64,000 nucleotides of DNA from CAVORB01 sp963736235 (GCA_963736235.1 CAVTOR010000005.1:310001-374000); one strand, 5' to 3'. Counted from the first letter of the stretch, positions 7,411-16,704 are shown. Program-made: numbers and translations. The notes: generated from the letters alone by a model not told the origin.

Positions 7411-8832
7411 ATGGGTTCCGACCCTTTTGCGGCCGGGCGTCTGCCCGAGCTTCCGCCGCCGGACGAGCGTGCCGGCGTTCCGCCCGGCACTTCGGTGCTG
7501 ATCGTCGACGACGAGCCGGGCATGCGCAGCTTCCTGCAGCGCGGGCTGGCCCGGCATTTCGCGCTGGTCGAGGTCGCCGCGGACACCGAAGCCGCCCACG
7601 ACCTTCTACGCCGCTGTCACTTCGATCTGCTGATCTCGGACATCCGTCTGCCGGGTAAGAACGGCGTGGCCTGGGTTGAGGAGCTGCGCGATCAGGGCAG
7701 CAGTCTGGACGTCATCTTCATCACCGCTCACGCGGACCTGGAGACGGCCATCGCCGCCCTGCGCGCGGGGGCGTCGGATTTCATCCTCAAACCCTTCCGC
7801 ATCGACCAGCTGCTCTCGGCGATGGAGCGCTGCACCGAGCGGCGCAGGCTGTCGCGGGAGAACTTCCTGCTGCACCGGGAGACCGACCGCCGTCACACCC
7901 TGGACGGCCTGGTGGGGGACTGCGAGCCGATGAAGGAGGTGTGCGCGATCATCAACCGGGTTGCCCCGATGCGCTCCACCGTCCTGGTCCAAGGCGAGTC
8001 GGGCACCGGCAAGGAGCTCGCCGCCCGCGCCATCCACGACCGCAGCGGCCGTCCCGGTAGCTTCGTGGCCATCAACTGCGGCGCGGTTTCGCCGGAGCTG
8101 TTGGAGAGCGAGCTCTTCGGGCATGTGAAGGGCTCCTTCACCGGAGCCCACCAGGCGCGCGAGGGGCTGTTCAGCTTCGCCCACGGCGGCAGCCTGTTCC
8201 TGGACGAGATCGGCGAGATGCCGCTGGGGATGCAGGCCAAGCTGCTGCGGGTGCTCGAGGAGAAGACCATCCGCCCGGTCGGGGGCAACCAGGAAACGCC
8301 GGTGGACGTGCGCATCATCGCCGCCACCAACCGCGATCTCTCCGCCGAGGTCGACGCCGGGCGCTTTCGCGACGACCTCTTCTACCGCCTCAACGTGGTG
8401 GCGGTGCGCCTGCCGCCCCTGCGCGAGCGGCCGGAGGACATCCCGGCCCTCGCCCGTTACTTTCTCTCCGCGCTGTCCGCCGAGCTCGGCCTTGCGGCGC
8501 CGGACCTCGGCGCCTGGGACCTGGATGTGCTGTCGCGTTACGACTGGCCCGGCAACGTGCGTGAGCTCCGCAACGTCATCGAACGCTGTCTCCTGCTGGG
8601 TCGCCGTCCGGGCCAGTGCATCTCCCCGCAGGGCGCGATGCCGGTGAGCGGGGGCCAGGATGCGGGCAACCCGGATCTCACGATCGAGGCGGTGGAAAAG
8701 GCGCACATACTGAGCGTGTTGAAGGCGAGCGAGGGCAACAAATCGGCCGCGGCCCGAAGGCTCGGCGTCTCGCGCAAGACCCTGGAGCGCAAGGTCAAGA
8801 TCTGGGATCGTCAAGCCGCCGCTGGCGAATGA
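7411..8832 (+). CDS. NtrC-family sigma-54-dependent response regulator
   Basis: This 473-residue transcriptional activator has three domains. A receiver (about residues 28-140) carries VLIVDDEPG, phospho-acceptor Asp in LLISDIRLPGKNG, FITAH and the FILKPF lysine. An AAA+ sigma-54 domain (about 160-390) has Walker A GESGTGKE, the sigma-54 contact loop GSFTGA, Walker B FLDEIGEMP and R-finger RFRDDLFYRLNV. A C-terminal Fis-type HTH follows (NKSAAARRLGVSRKTLERKV). GGAGGT lies just upstream of the ATG. It is followed by its probable partner kinase at 8948. Targets are unknown; a sigma-54-like promoter occurs upstream of the formate dehydrogenase operon at 22.7 kb. Confidence 0.93.
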   Translation: MGSDPFAAGRLPELPPPDERAGVPPGTSVLIVDDEPGMRSFLQRGLARHFALVEVAADTEAAHDLLRRCHFDLLISDIRLPGKNGVAWVEELRDQGSSLDVIFITAHADLETAIAALRAGASDFILKPFRIDQLLSAMERCTERRRLSRENFLLHRETDRRHTLDGLVGDCEPMKEVCAIINRVAPMRSTVLVQGESGTGKELAARAIHDRSGRPGSFVAINCGAVSPELLESELFGHVKGSFTGAHQAREGLFSFAHGGSLFLDEIGEMPLGMQAKLLRVLEEKTIRPVGGNQETPVDVRIIAATNRDLSAEVDAGRFRDDLFYRLNVVAVRLPPLRERPEDIPALARYFLSALSAELGLAAPDLGAWDLDVLSRYDWPGNVRELRNVIERCLLLGRRPGQCISPQGAMPVSGGQDAGNPDLTIEAVEKAHILSVLKASEGNKSAAARRLGVSRKTLERKVKIWDRQAAAGE

Positions 8833-8947
8833 TCCGGGCCAGCGAACAGGGGTGCGGGATACCTCGCTGCGAGGTCTCATCCCTTGCCGGTGCGGCGCGT
8901 AGGGGTTGTGGTCTCGGGAAGACGCCGGTTCAGGACGAGCTGGCGTC

Positions 8948-11038
8948 ATGAGACCCCGGCGACGGGTCCGCGACGCCATCCGCCGCACCGTGCGCTACAA
9001 GCTGCTGGTGCTCGTGCTCCTTCCCATCGTGCTTGCGTTGCCGGTCGCGCTCGCGCTCGCCGCCTACTGGGGCGGGCGCTTCGGCTACGATCAGCTCTTC
9101 ATCAAGGTCAGCACCGACCTTTCCGTCGCCCACGACGTATTCGAGCGCGCCCAGCGGGACTATCTCGACACCCTCGCCCGTCTCGCCGAGTCCTATCGCT
9201 TCCGGACCGACTTCGAGCGTGGCGATACCCTTGCCCTGCGACGGGAGCTCAAGCGGGTAGCCAGGCGTACCGGCTTTTCGTTCCTGCACCTGTCCGACCG
9301 CCAGGGGCGCTGGATGCTCCGCGGCGAGGGCGTCAGCAGCCGGGCCTCCGATCTGGTGGCCCGCGCCCTGCTCGACGAGCCCGCGGTCGGCATCGAGATC
9401 TTCTCCGCCGCCGACCTGGGGCGCGAGGATCCCGCCCTGGCCGAGCAGCTTCGGCTGCGCCTGCTCCCGACCAAGCGGGCGGTGCCCACCCAGCGCGCGG
9501 CGGAAGACCGCGCCATGGTCATCCGTGCGGTCTACCCGGTGCGGGACGCTAACGAGAATGTTCGCGCCGTGCTCGACGGCGGCGTGATCCTCAACGGGAA
9601 CTTCCGGTTCGTCGACTCCATCCGGGATCTGGTCTACGGACCCGGCAGCCTGCCCGAGGGCAGCATCGGCTCCGTGACCGTGCTGCTCGACGACGTGCGT
9701 ATCAGCACCAACGTGCCGCTGTCTCCCGGGGAGCGCGCGCTGGGGACGCGCGTGTCGAGGGAGGTCCGCGAGCAGGTGCTGGACCGGGGCGAGACCTGGA
9801 TCGACCGCGCCTTTGTCGTCAACGACTGGTACATCTCCGCCTACGAGCCGATTCACGACGCGGACGGCGTCCGCCTGGGCATGCTTCACGCCGGCTTCCT
9901 CGAGTCTCCCTTCCGCCGGGAGCTGGTCAAGGCAATGGCGACCCTGGTCCTACTTTTTCTCGCCCTGGCGGCGGTCACGGCGATCCTTGCGGTGGCGGGG
10001 GCCAAGTCCATCTTCCGGCCGCTCGAGGCCATGAGCGCCGTGGTGCAGGCAACCCTCGCGGGGGAGCACCGGCGCATCGGGCCGGTGAAATCCCAGGATG
10101 AGATCGGCGAGCTGGCGCGCGGCTTCGACGCCATGCTCGACCTGCTCAGGGAGCGCAGCCGCCAGATCAGGGACGCGGCGGACTCCTTGGAGCGCAAGGT
10201 CGAGGAGCGAACCGCCGAGCTGCGGAGCCGCAACGCGGAGCTGGAGCGCACCGTTCGCCTTCTGCGCGCGACCCGGCGCCAGCTGGTGGCGGCGGAGAAG
10301 CTGGCCGCCCTGGGGGAGCTCACCGCCGGCATGGCCCACGAGATCAACAACCCGATGGCGGTGATTCTGGGCAACCTGGACGTGCTGGTGCAGGAGCTGG
10401 GCCAGGGCGCCGAGCCGGTGCGTCAGGAGATCGACCTCATCGTCGAGCAGGTCTATCGGGTCAAGGACATCATCGACGGACTGCTGCGCTACGCCCGCCC
10501 CAGCGATTACGCCGGCTGGGCCGACACCCTGGACATCAACGAGGTGCTTCGCGACACCGTCAAGCTGGTGAGCCATCTCACGCGCAAGACGGAGATCGAG
10601 GTGCGGTTTAGCCTCGCCGCCACGCGCCCGGTTCGCATCGGGCGCCAGGACCTGCAACAGGTGATGGTGAACCTGCTGGTCAACGCCGTCCACGCCCAGG
10701 AGCCGAGCGGAGGAACCATCGTGGTGAGCAGCCGTGACTGGGAGGACAAGGGGGTGATGGCGAGCGTCCGCGATACCGGGCAAGGCATTCCGCCGGAGCT
10801 GGCCGAGAAGGTCTTCAACCCCTTCTTCAGCACCAAGCCGGAAGGGGAGGGAACCGGACTCGGACTCTCGATCAGCTACGGGCTCGTGCGTCGCTACGGC
10901 GGCAACATCACGCTGGAGTCCTCGTCTGGTCAGGGCACCGAGATGCGGGTCTGGCTCCTGGCGGAACCGCAGATCGGCGACGACGATACGGCATTGGCGG
11001 AACAGCTCAGGCTCACTGGCGCCGGCGGGGGGCAATGA
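8948..11038 (+). CDS. Membrane sensor histidine kinase, partner of the NtrC-type regulator
   Basis: The protein has about 696 residues from ATG 8948. TM1 is the helix LLVLVLLPIVLALPVALALA. A large periplasmic sensor region of Cache type follows (to about residue 325). TM2 is ATLVLLFLALAAVTAILAVA, then HAMP (FRPLEAMSAVVQ), a coiled coil rich in E/R (ERKVEERTAELRSRNAELE), and HisKA with the phospho-His in ELTAGMAHEINNPMAVILGN. The ATPase domain contains VMVNLLVNAVHAQ, VRDTGQGIPPEL and GTGLGLSISYGLV. The NtrB/DctB-like arrangement and position 115 bases after the regulator indicate a cognate pair. The signal is probably a small periplasmic ligand. Confidence 0.9.
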   Translation: MRPRRRVRDAIRRTVRYKLLVLVLLPIVLALPVALALAAYWGGRFGYDQLFIKVSTDLSVAHDVFERAQRDYLDTLARLAESYRFRTDFERGDTLALRRELKRVARRTGFSFLHLSDRQGRWMLRGEGVSSRASDLVARALLDEPAVGIEIFSAADLGREDPALAEQLRLRLLPTKRAVPTQRAAEDRAMVIRAVYPVRDANENVRAVLDGGVILNGNFRFVDSIRDLVYGPGSLPEGSIGSVTVLLDDVRISTNVPLSPGERALGTRVSREVREQVLDRGETWIDRAFVVNDWYISAYEPIHDADGVRLGMLHAGFLESPFRRELVKAMATLVLLFLALAAVTAILAVAGAKSIFRPLEAMSAVVQATLAGEHRRIGPVKSQDEIGELARGFDAMLDLLRERSRQIRDAADSLERKVEERTAELRSRNAELERTVRLLRATRRQLVAAEKLAALGELTAGMAHEINNPMAVILGNLDVLVQELGQGAEPVRQEIDLIVEQVYRVKDIIDGLLRYARPSDYAGWADTLDINEVLRDTVKLVSHLTRKTEIEVRFSLAATRPVRIGRQDLQQVMVNLLVNAVHAQEPSGGTIVVSSRDWEDKGVMASVRDTGQGIPPELAEKVFNPFFSTKPEGEGTGLGLSISYGLVRRYGGNITLESSSGQGTEMRVWLLAEPQIGDDDTALAEQLRLTGAGGGQ

Positions 11039-11276
11039 CAGCAGGTGGGTCAATACGGCTCGCCGAATTGCCTTTGCTCTTGTCGGCTATGGTTCCGTCG
11101 ATCAGGAAATCCACCTCCGCGAAACCGGATGTCCTTCGAGTTCTACGTCCTGCGCCTGCCAATCGTGCCAATGAGACCGATCGGAAACGCGAGATACAAC
11201 GCCCGGAAATTGCGTATCCCAAGATCTGAGCTGAGCTGTGACCCCGAGCTTTTGGTTCGGAGGTTTTCCGTCTCAG

Positions 11277-11303
11277 AAAAAAGAAGGCCCCGCAGGGGGC
11301 CCT
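11277..11303 (-). terminator. Rho-independent terminator of the exported-protein gene
   Basis: Read on the minus strand: GGGCCCCCTGCGGGGCCTTC followed by a run of T. The stem pairs GGCCCC with GGGGCC around GCAG. It lies about 45 bases after the stop of the gene at 11349-11801. Confidence 0.8.
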
Positions 11304-11348
11304 TAACTTCACTTAATCGGGTTGGCTTGGGCCAATCGTCGGAGATCT

Positions 11349-11801
11349 CTATTCCATCGTGACCTTGATACCGCTGGCCGATCCCACGTTCAACTGCAGG
11401 CCCTGGGTTCGCGACTCCAGGCGCATGATCACACCGTTCTCGTTCTTGAGATGCAAACCGCCGACACCGCCGCCCAGAGTGACGCTCGCTTCCAGCTTAG
11501 TGTAGGTGCCAGGGAATTTAGAGATCTCATCCAGATCGTAGACCTCACCGGCGGCGCTCATTTTCGAAACACCCACGTTGGCGCCCGCCGTCAGGCCGCC
11601 GACCTTGAAGGGATATTCCTTGCCCTTGAACGTCAACGTACCACCGCCGAGACTGCCGCCCACAATGAAAGCGATCTGCGTCTCGTCGATCGCGACCGTC
11701 CCGGACGGCTTTTTGGCATCAGCCGCCAGCGCCAGACCACCAATCAACAGAGTGGTCGCCAGCGCGATGTGGCCGGCCATTTTGCGAACATTCTTCATCA
11801 T
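11349..11801 (-). CDS. Small exported beta-rich protein of unknown function
   Basis: The 150-residue precursor has a signal peptide (IALATTLLIGGLALAADA). The mature part is glycine-rich and strand-like: IAFIVGGSLGGGTLTFKGKE, YPFKVGGLTAGANVGVSK, AAGEVYDLDEISKFPGTY, then ASVTLGGGVGGLHLKNENGV. The pattern recalls small EipA/DUF1134-like or YSC84-like envelope proteins, but I cannot assign a family with confidence. AAGGAA precedes the start. It is monocistronic with its own terminator. Confidence 0.75.
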   Translation of the reverse strand: MMKNVRKMAGHIALATTLLIGGLALAADAKKPSGTVAIDETQIAFIVGGSLGGGTLTFKGKEYPFKVGGLTAGANVGVSKMSAAGEVYDLDEISKFPGTYTKLEASVTLGGGVGGLHLKNENGVIMRLESRTQGLQLNVGSASGIKVTME

Positions 11802-11998
11802 CTGGTTTTTTCCTTAACAATATCAATGTGCTACGGCAAACAGAAGCGTCGGAGTGATGTCCGTTGCACGGGGATGGGAGGGAGGCTCTCCGGTACCGAG
11901 ACAGTCCGACATTCGACCGGACGGGCCTCGCGGAGAGTCTAACAGGCCATGCTCGAAAGTACATTGGGACGCGATAGACATACAGGATTGAATCGTCA
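11802..11998. other. Intergenic stretch upstream of the exported-protein gene
   Basis: It contains the 5' region of the minus-strand gene at 11349-11801. I see no open frame worth calling and no clear promoter box. A three-hairpin cluster begins at 11999. Confidence 0.5.
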
Positions 11999-12077
11999 GG
12001 GAAGCGCTGGTTTATTCAGCGCTTCCCGTCCGGGGCAGGAGCCCCGCCATTTTCAGGCGCGTAAGCGACTGAAAATG
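11999..12077. repeat. Three back-to-back hairpins
   Basis: Three stem-loops follow each other almost without spacer. The first is GGGAAGCGCTG / CAGCGCTTCCC around GTTTATT (11999-12027). The second is CGGGGC / GCCCCG around AGGA (12031-12046). The third is CATTTTCAG / CTGAAAATG around a GCGTAAGCG core (12048-12077). None is followed by a T-run, so these are not ordinary terminators. A similar three-hairpin cluster occurs at 49737-49824, and its last stem shares the CGCTTACGC loop core. Confidence 0.7.
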
Positions 12078-12197
12078 AAGGAACCGGGAAATCGCGTTCA
12101 TGGATCTTCACATGGTGCCTGTTCCACGGACTCGGTTTTTGAGCCCGTGACGGCTCAATACTGGGAGGCGAGCAAAGGAGCGACCACGGATCCTCCC

Positions 12198-12795
12198 ATG
12201 CAAGCACCCACAACGAGTTTCTATGGTTGGCAACAGCGGTTCGCCACCGAGCAAGCGTGCCTGGACGCGATTGCCGCGCAACGCTGGCCCGGGGGATTTC
12301 GCTGTCCCCATTGCGGGCATGATCATGGTTGGCTGTACGCGGCGCGGCATCGCTACGAATGTGCGCGTTGCTACCGACAGACATCGATCTCCTCGGTTAC
12401 GGTGTTTAATGGCTCGGGCGCACCGCTGACCAAGTGGTTTTGGACGCTGTACTTCGTCAGCGCCGACAAGGGCGGCCTCTCCGCGCTGCGGCTATCGAAG
12501 ATCATCGACTTCGCCCAACGCCGTCTGCAGCCCGATGCCTTCCCGTCGCCGTCAGGGTTGGCCGTGCAGGCCACCTACGTTCCCAGAATCACGCCGCCCG
12601 AGAAGGCCGACCAGTGGCCGTCGTGGGTCCACATCGTCATCGCCAACCTCATGCGCTTTCTGCTTGGCACCTTCCACGGCGCGGTGCGCCCGCATCGCTT
12701 GCAGGAATGCATCGACGAGTTTGTCTACCGCTTCAACCGTCGCTACTGGGAAGAACAGATCCCTAACCGCTTGCTGGCACTCTGCGTGGGAACCA
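12198..12795 (+). pseudogene. IS1595-family transposase remnant lacking the catalytic core
   Basis: From ATG 12198 the N-terminal zinc ribbon is intact (FRCPHCGHDHGWLYAARHRY, ECARCYRQ), followed by LTKWFWTLYFVSADKGGLSALRLSKI. Family members then need about 100 residues holding most of the DDE catalytic core. Here the frame passes almost directly to the C-terminal region DAFPSPSGLAVQ, PRITPPEKADQW and HIVIANLMRFLLGTFHG, ending at YRFNRRYWEEQIPNRLL. The in-frame deletion removes most of the active site, so the product would be dead. The long frame continuing past 12800 is chance read-through antisense to the next gene. Confidence 0.8.
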
Positions 12796-12996
12796 CGGGA
12801 CCGGCGCTGTGTGGAACAGGCGCTAAGTACAGACCCGTGTTCAGTCTTTCTGTTGCCAGATCATTTTCGAGTTCTACGCCCTGTCGCATCCCGAAAAACA
12901 ATCGGAAAGTCGAAGTGCAATGTCCCACAGAGCATGATTGCAAGACCCGGATTCGCTCTGCGTCTGCCAGTTATTTGGCGCCGTACCCGCAGGGGC

Positions 12997-13761
12997 CTAT
13001 TGCGCGAACACCGGCGTGCCGCCTCGAATCGAACTTCCAGGCGATTGCAGCGTGCCGGGGTCTGCGCCGAATGGTTCGCGAGGCCGTTGCCTGGCATCGC
13101 GGGTACGTGGCTCGGTCTTGTCCCGCCGGGTACGCGGCGGATCCGACTCGCCCGGCACTGGGCGCTGCCCGCCGTATTGCACCACTCGTTTCGAGGGCCG
13201 CTTCTTCGGCTGTTGATCGCGCGGGTCGAATTCCGGCGGCACGACGGTTACCGGAGGTGGCTGCCGAATCCGCTTGTAACGGATATCCGGTTGCGGTGGT
13301 GGCGTGGGCCGCTGGTAACGCCGACGCGGATCGGGCGTCACTTCGGTCAATGGCGGACGTTGCGGTACTCGTCGGTAACGGGTGTCCGGATCCGCCGGTG
13401 GTAAGACGCGGCGGAAGTCCTTTCGCGACGGATGCTTGTAATGGACGTGGCGGTATCGGTGTCCCCGCTCGTCGTACCAGCGGTGGTAGTGCGGGCGATG
13501 GCGCTTGTAGTGGACGGTCAAGTCCCTGTATCGGCGGTAGGACCGCGGGACGTAAACGATGCGCTCGCCGCGATAGTAAAAGGGAACGCCTACCCGGTCG
13601 AAGTACACCGGATAGCCGTCATAGAACTGCGGCGTGTAGTAATCCACCCAGATGTCGTCCGAGGCATATCCCGGATAATAGGTGGCGCATCCGCTCAATA
13701 CTGCGGCGAAGAAGACGGTGACCGTGAGCCGGACGATCGTCCGCCAGTTGTGGTTTTGCAT
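12997..13761 (-). CDS. Basic, proline-rich lipoprotein of unknown function
   Basis: The precursor of about 254 residues has a lipoprotein signal: MQNHNWRTIVRLTVTVFFAA followed by the lipobox VLSGC. The mature N-terminus is Tyr-rich (ATYYPGYASDDIWVDYYTPQ), then a segment rich in Arg/His/Tyr (YRRYRDLTVHYKRHRPHYH). The last 120 residues are Pro/Arg low-complexity sequence with repeated YRR/YKR-x3-RPP patterns (DTRYRRVPQRPP, DIRYKRIRQPPP). It is probably anchored to the membrane, possibly contacting the cell wall or nucleic acid through its charge. I do not recognise a family. An upstream in-frame ATG exists at 13812; I chose the one that begins the signal. Confidence 0.7.
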   Translation of the reverse strand: MQNHNWRTIVRLTVTVFFAAVLSGCATYYPGYASDDIWVDYYTPQFYDGYPVYFDRVGVPFYYRGERIVYVPRSYRRYRDLTVHYKRHRPHYHRWYDERGHRYRHVHYKHPSRKDFRRVLPPADPDTRYRRVPQRPPLTEVTPDPRRRYQRPTPPPQPDIRYKRIRQPPPVTVVPPEFDPRDQQPKKRPSKRVVQYGGQRPVPGESDPPRTRRDKTEPRTRDARQRPREPFGADPGTLQSPGSSIRGGTPVFAQ

Positions 13762-13910
13762 CGCTTGGATTCCTTTTCGCATTGCTGCGTACGTATAGCC
13801 CTGGCTTTCCACAGTCTCCGATACATTACCTGTACGTTACCTGAACGAATGCGACTCCGCGGGGACATCAGGCAAGGGGACAGACCCGGGCCGATCGAAA
13901 AGTTCGGGGT

Positions 13911-14471
13911 CTACTCGCGCCAGTGTCCAGGGTGGTCCAGCGCCTTCGCGCATACGACCCTGCCCCGATAGGTTGTCCGAAGCCCTCCGTCGAGGGCGAG
14001 AACCATCCAGGCCTCCGCATGCTGTACCGGTATCGGATAAGGCGCCGAAAACCCCCGCTCGCCCGCCGGTGCGAATCCGAACCTCGGATAGTAGGCCGGA
14101 TGCCCGAGCACAAAGACCAGATTCACCCCGGATCGCGCCTGAATCGCCAGCCCGCGCGGCACGAGCTCGCTGCCTATGCCGCGCCCCTGCCATGCCGGCG
14201 CTACGGCCAGCGGGGCGAGGATCGAGACTTGGTGCCCGATCTCGGGTACGAGGTGCGCGGCGGTGAAGAGGACGTGCCCCACCGGCTTGCCCGCGGATAT
14301 CGCCAGCAGGGAGGTTATTGGCCGGGCGCTGGGGTCCGCCATGAGCGCGGCCGTGAGATCGGCCACGGATTCATCCGGAAAGGCGGCGCGGTGGATCGCG
14401 AGGATGCCTGGTAGGTCGGCGTCTGTGCTCGCGCGTATCTGGATCGGAACGGTTTTCTGGCTTTTGTTCAT
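13911..14471 (-). CDS. GNAT-family N-acetyltransferase
   Basis: The protein has 186 residues starting MNKSQKTVPIQIRASTDADL. GNAT hallmarks are present: HVLFTAAHLV on beta4, then the acetyl-CoA loop LAPLAVAPAWQGRGIGSELV, with the Q/R-x-x-G-x-G/A signature as QGRGIG. FVLGHPAYYPRFGFAPA is the YhbS-type motif that follows. The substrate is unknown. It begins about 50 bases after the stop of the membrane protein at 14522-15043, so the two may be cotranscribed. Confidence 0.85.
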   Translation of the reverse strand: MNKSQKTVPIQIRASTDADLPGILAIHRAAFPDESVADLTAALMADPSARPITSLLAISAGKPVGHVLFTAAHLVPEIGHQVSILAPLAVAPAWQGRGIGSELVPRGLAIQARSGVNLVFVLGHPAYYPRFGFAPAGERGFSAPYPIPVQHAEAWMVLALDGGLRTTYRGRVVCAKALDHPGHWRE

Positions 14472-14521
14472 GAGAACCCCGACGCCAAACGGCGAGTGGA
14501 GGCCGCGGCCGCATGTCCGCA

Positions 14522-15043
14522 CTAGGAGTGAGTGGCTTGCGACCGGCGTCTCAGTTGGTTTTCGCGGCCGGCGTCGCCGTCCCCGATGACCGCGGAAATG
14601 GCCATACCATCCGCCAGCGCGATGCAAGCCCAAAACAGCAATTCCAGCGCGATCAGGTGCAGCGGCTCGCCGAACATGTTGAAGGGCGTGAAGAATTCCC
14701 AAAACAGGAATGCCATGAGGAAAACCAGGGCGGAGAACCGCAAGCCCCGGCCCGCGATGCCGCGCGGCCACGCCGGTGAAATCCAGCGGAACAGGTATGC
14801 GTGGATCACGCCGAACAGCAAGATACCGGTGATGATGGGAATGGGAGTATTCACGACCAATGGGAGCGGTTCCAGCGTCGTCCATACCGCGACGAGTTTT
14901 GGACTCTGTGCGGGGGACTCGATCAGGATTCCGTCGCCATTCCATCCGAAGCCGAGCAGCCGGAAAGTCAGAAGCATCATCATATTCATGGTTATACCGC
15001 CAGCTAGACCAGCGAGGACGGTTCTTGTGTGAGCAGGTTTCAT
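14522..15043 (-). CDS. Four-helix integral membrane protein of unknown function
   Basis: The 173-residue protein has four predicted membrane segments: VLAGLAGGITMNMMMLLTFR, PIITGILLFGVIHAYLFRWI, FSALVFLMAFLFWEFFTPFN and IALELLFWACIALADGMAIS. The pattern GGITMNMMMLL plus a late FWEFFTPFNMFGEP is found in small uncharacterised bacterial membrane proteins. I see no catalytic motif. Confidence 0.75.
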   Translation of the reverse strand: MKPAHTRTVLAGLAGGITMNMMMLLTFRLLGFGWNGDGILIESPAQSPKLVAVWTTLEPLPLVVNTPIPIITGILLFGVIHAYLFRWISPAWPRGIAGRGLRFSALVFLMAFLFWEFFTPFNMFGEPLHLIALELLFWACIALADGMAISAVIGDGDAGRENQLRRRSQATHS

Positions 15044-15637
15044 CTGTTCGAGTTCGCGTCACGTAGCGTGTGGTTCTCCTTGCGGGGCCTCATCGGGTGT
15101 CCTTACACGGAAGGCCGGGGTCAAGAGGTTTTGAAATCAAGCATTGTCGGATGCCGCAACAGGAGGAAACCCCCGGATCGGCAGGGGCGACCGCTGGAGA
15201 AGCACGCAACCGATCTCAGCGGGAAGGATGAGAACCCGCCAAAGAGACGTCAAGCTATAGCCCATTGCGCTCGGTAGTATTACGGGTCGGCGTTCGGTAA
15301 CTTCGGATTGCGGGAAGTCGAGCCCGTGCCTACTTTTTTTGTAGGTGGAATATGGCAACCGCGGTCATGGGCGCGCAAGGAGGCGGCAGTCGATGGTCCA
15401 TGCGGTAATGAGGATTCGTGGACGGATGTCCTCGCGAGTGCCGATCAGGTGCCGCTTACAGTATTAACCTGACTACCGTCGGGACGGCTTGCACGAGTGA
15501 CCTGGTCCCGAGTTCGCAAGAAGAATAGCGTTTTAAGAACAATAGCGTTCAAGGCTTTGCTGCATCGGCGAGGGAAGACGCAGGGTTCGGGCTTTCCGCG
15601 GACGAACCCGTAGCTTCGTACGACAAGGAGATACGCC
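15044..15637. other. Divergent intergenic region, 594 bases
   Basis: It separates the minus-strand membrane protein from the plus-strand exported protein. I see no convincing gene. A small hairpin, GCCTAC-T7-GTAGGT, lies near 15328-15346. A GG-N10-GC pattern near 15500-15516 resembles a sigma-54 promoter only weakly. Confidence 0.4.
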
Positions 15638-16513
15638 ATGCACAAGTTCACCCGATCAAATTCCCTGCTGTTGGCGATTTGCCTTGGCGTCGGCCAGCAC
15701 GCCTTCGGTGCTGCCGTCAACTGTGACCCCGACCCGGGTACGGACATGCTGATCGAGTACGGGGACTCGGTTGCCTGCGTGTTCGAAGCGGGGTCGGACA
15801 TCGACGTCTTCCGTTTCGTGGGCAATGCGGGCGACCGGCCGTTTATCCAACTCAACACTGACGGCCTGACTTCCCAGATCAGTCTGTACGACCCATTGGG
15901 CGCATTCGTTGTGCAGACTAATTTTTTGGCGTCTGTAGACATCGATACGGTCGTTCTGGCGGAGGATGGTATCTACACCGTTGTCGCCGAGGCTCATCCC
16001 AATGCGAATAACACGAGCTACACGCTCGAGCTGCCTTGCGTGGCCGGCAAGTGCGCGGTGAATCCCGTGCCAGGGGTTTCGGGTTACACGGCGGTAGCCC
16101 CCTGTCGCATCGTCGACACACGGTACACCCTGGAAGGCGCCATCGCCGCCGGTCAGACGCGGCATTTCCACAGCTACGGCGATGTGGTCGATCAAAACCA
16201 GGCCGTCGGGAGCGCGCCGGCGGACTATCCCGCGGAATGTCCCTTCGCCCTCGGAGAGCATGCCGCGGCGCACCTGAATGTCACCGTGGTCCCGCTTGGC
16301 GCCGCCGGCGAGAAGGGCTTCGCCAGCCTGTGGCCGTGGGGGGAGGGCCAGCCCAACGCGAGTTGGATCAACTATGCCGCCGGCACCCAGAACATCGCCA
16401 ATGCGGGCATCGTCAAGGCCACCATGAGCTCGGGCGCAGATCCCGATTTCTCGGTCTACGCGAGCCGGAACGTACACCTGATCATCGACGTCCTGGGTTA
16501 TTTCTCCAATTGA
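15638..16513 (+). CDS. Exported protein with two beta domains
   Basis: The 291-residue precursor starts with a signal peptide (SLLLAICLGVGQHAFGA). Residues about 27-125 resemble the pre-peptidase C-terminal type beta-sandwich (DIDVFRFVGNAGDRPFIQLN, TVVLAEDGIYTVVAEA). From about residue 150 a second domain begins YTAVAPCRIVDTR and ends NVHLIIDVLGYFSN, with AAAHLNVTVVPLG and FASLWPWGEGQPNASW between. That arrangement occurs at the C-terminus of many large secreted bacterial proteins and may bind ligand or surface. ACAAGGAG before the ATG is a good ribosome site. No enzyme motif is visible. Confidence 0.8.
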   Translation: MHKFTRSNSLLLAICLGVGQHAFGAAVNCDPDPGTDMLIEYGDSVACVFEAGSDIDVFRFVGNAGDRPFIQLNTDGLTSQISLYDPLGAFVVQTNFLASVDIDTVVLAEDGIYTVVAEAHPNANNTSYTLELPCVAGKCAVNPVPGVSGYTAVAPCRIVDTRYTLEGAIAAGQTRHFHSYGDVVDQNQAVGSAPADYPAECPFALGEHAAAHLNVTVVPLGAAGEKGFASLWPWGEGQPNASWINYAAGTQNIANAGIVKATMSSGADPDFSVYASRNVHLIIDVLGYFSN

Positions 16514-16704
16514 CGCAGGTGCTTGCCGTGGGGCTGGGATCGGGTGAAGGGATGAATCGCTTTCCGGGCGTTTTCTTCCGCGCGCCCAATCCCGGGCGCC
16601 GAACCGAATCGTCTTTCTCCGGGCGCAGCGGGGTGGCCCGCACTCGGGGACCCGAATCCTCGCACTGCCGTCGCATGCGTCCATTCTCGGGGGAGGTGGC
16701 AGTC

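Noticed and set aside
11301..11318. CTTAAC-TTCA-CTTAAT repeat resembling the cytochrome boxes
   Set aside because: It lies between the stop codon and terminator of an unrelated gene, where promoter action is unlikely.
11949..13721. A 590-codon plus-strand frame
   Set aside because: Only 12198-12795 has protein similarity (IS1595 remnant). The rest is antisense to the lipoprotein gene and reads as nonsense.
15095..15130. MerR-type operator (CCTTCC..GGAAGG-like dyad with TTGACC)
   Set aside because: No -10 element at the 19-base spacing that MerR-type promoters require.
15160..15245. Possible riboswitch-like folding sequence upstream of the membrane-protein gene
   Set aside because: I could not match it to any known riboswitch core; the short complementary stretches are ordinary for this composition.
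15500..15516. GG-N10-GC sigma-54-like pattern before the exported protein at 15638
   Set aside because: The -12 part is TTCGC rather than TTGC, and the pattern arises easily by chance in GC-rich DNA.
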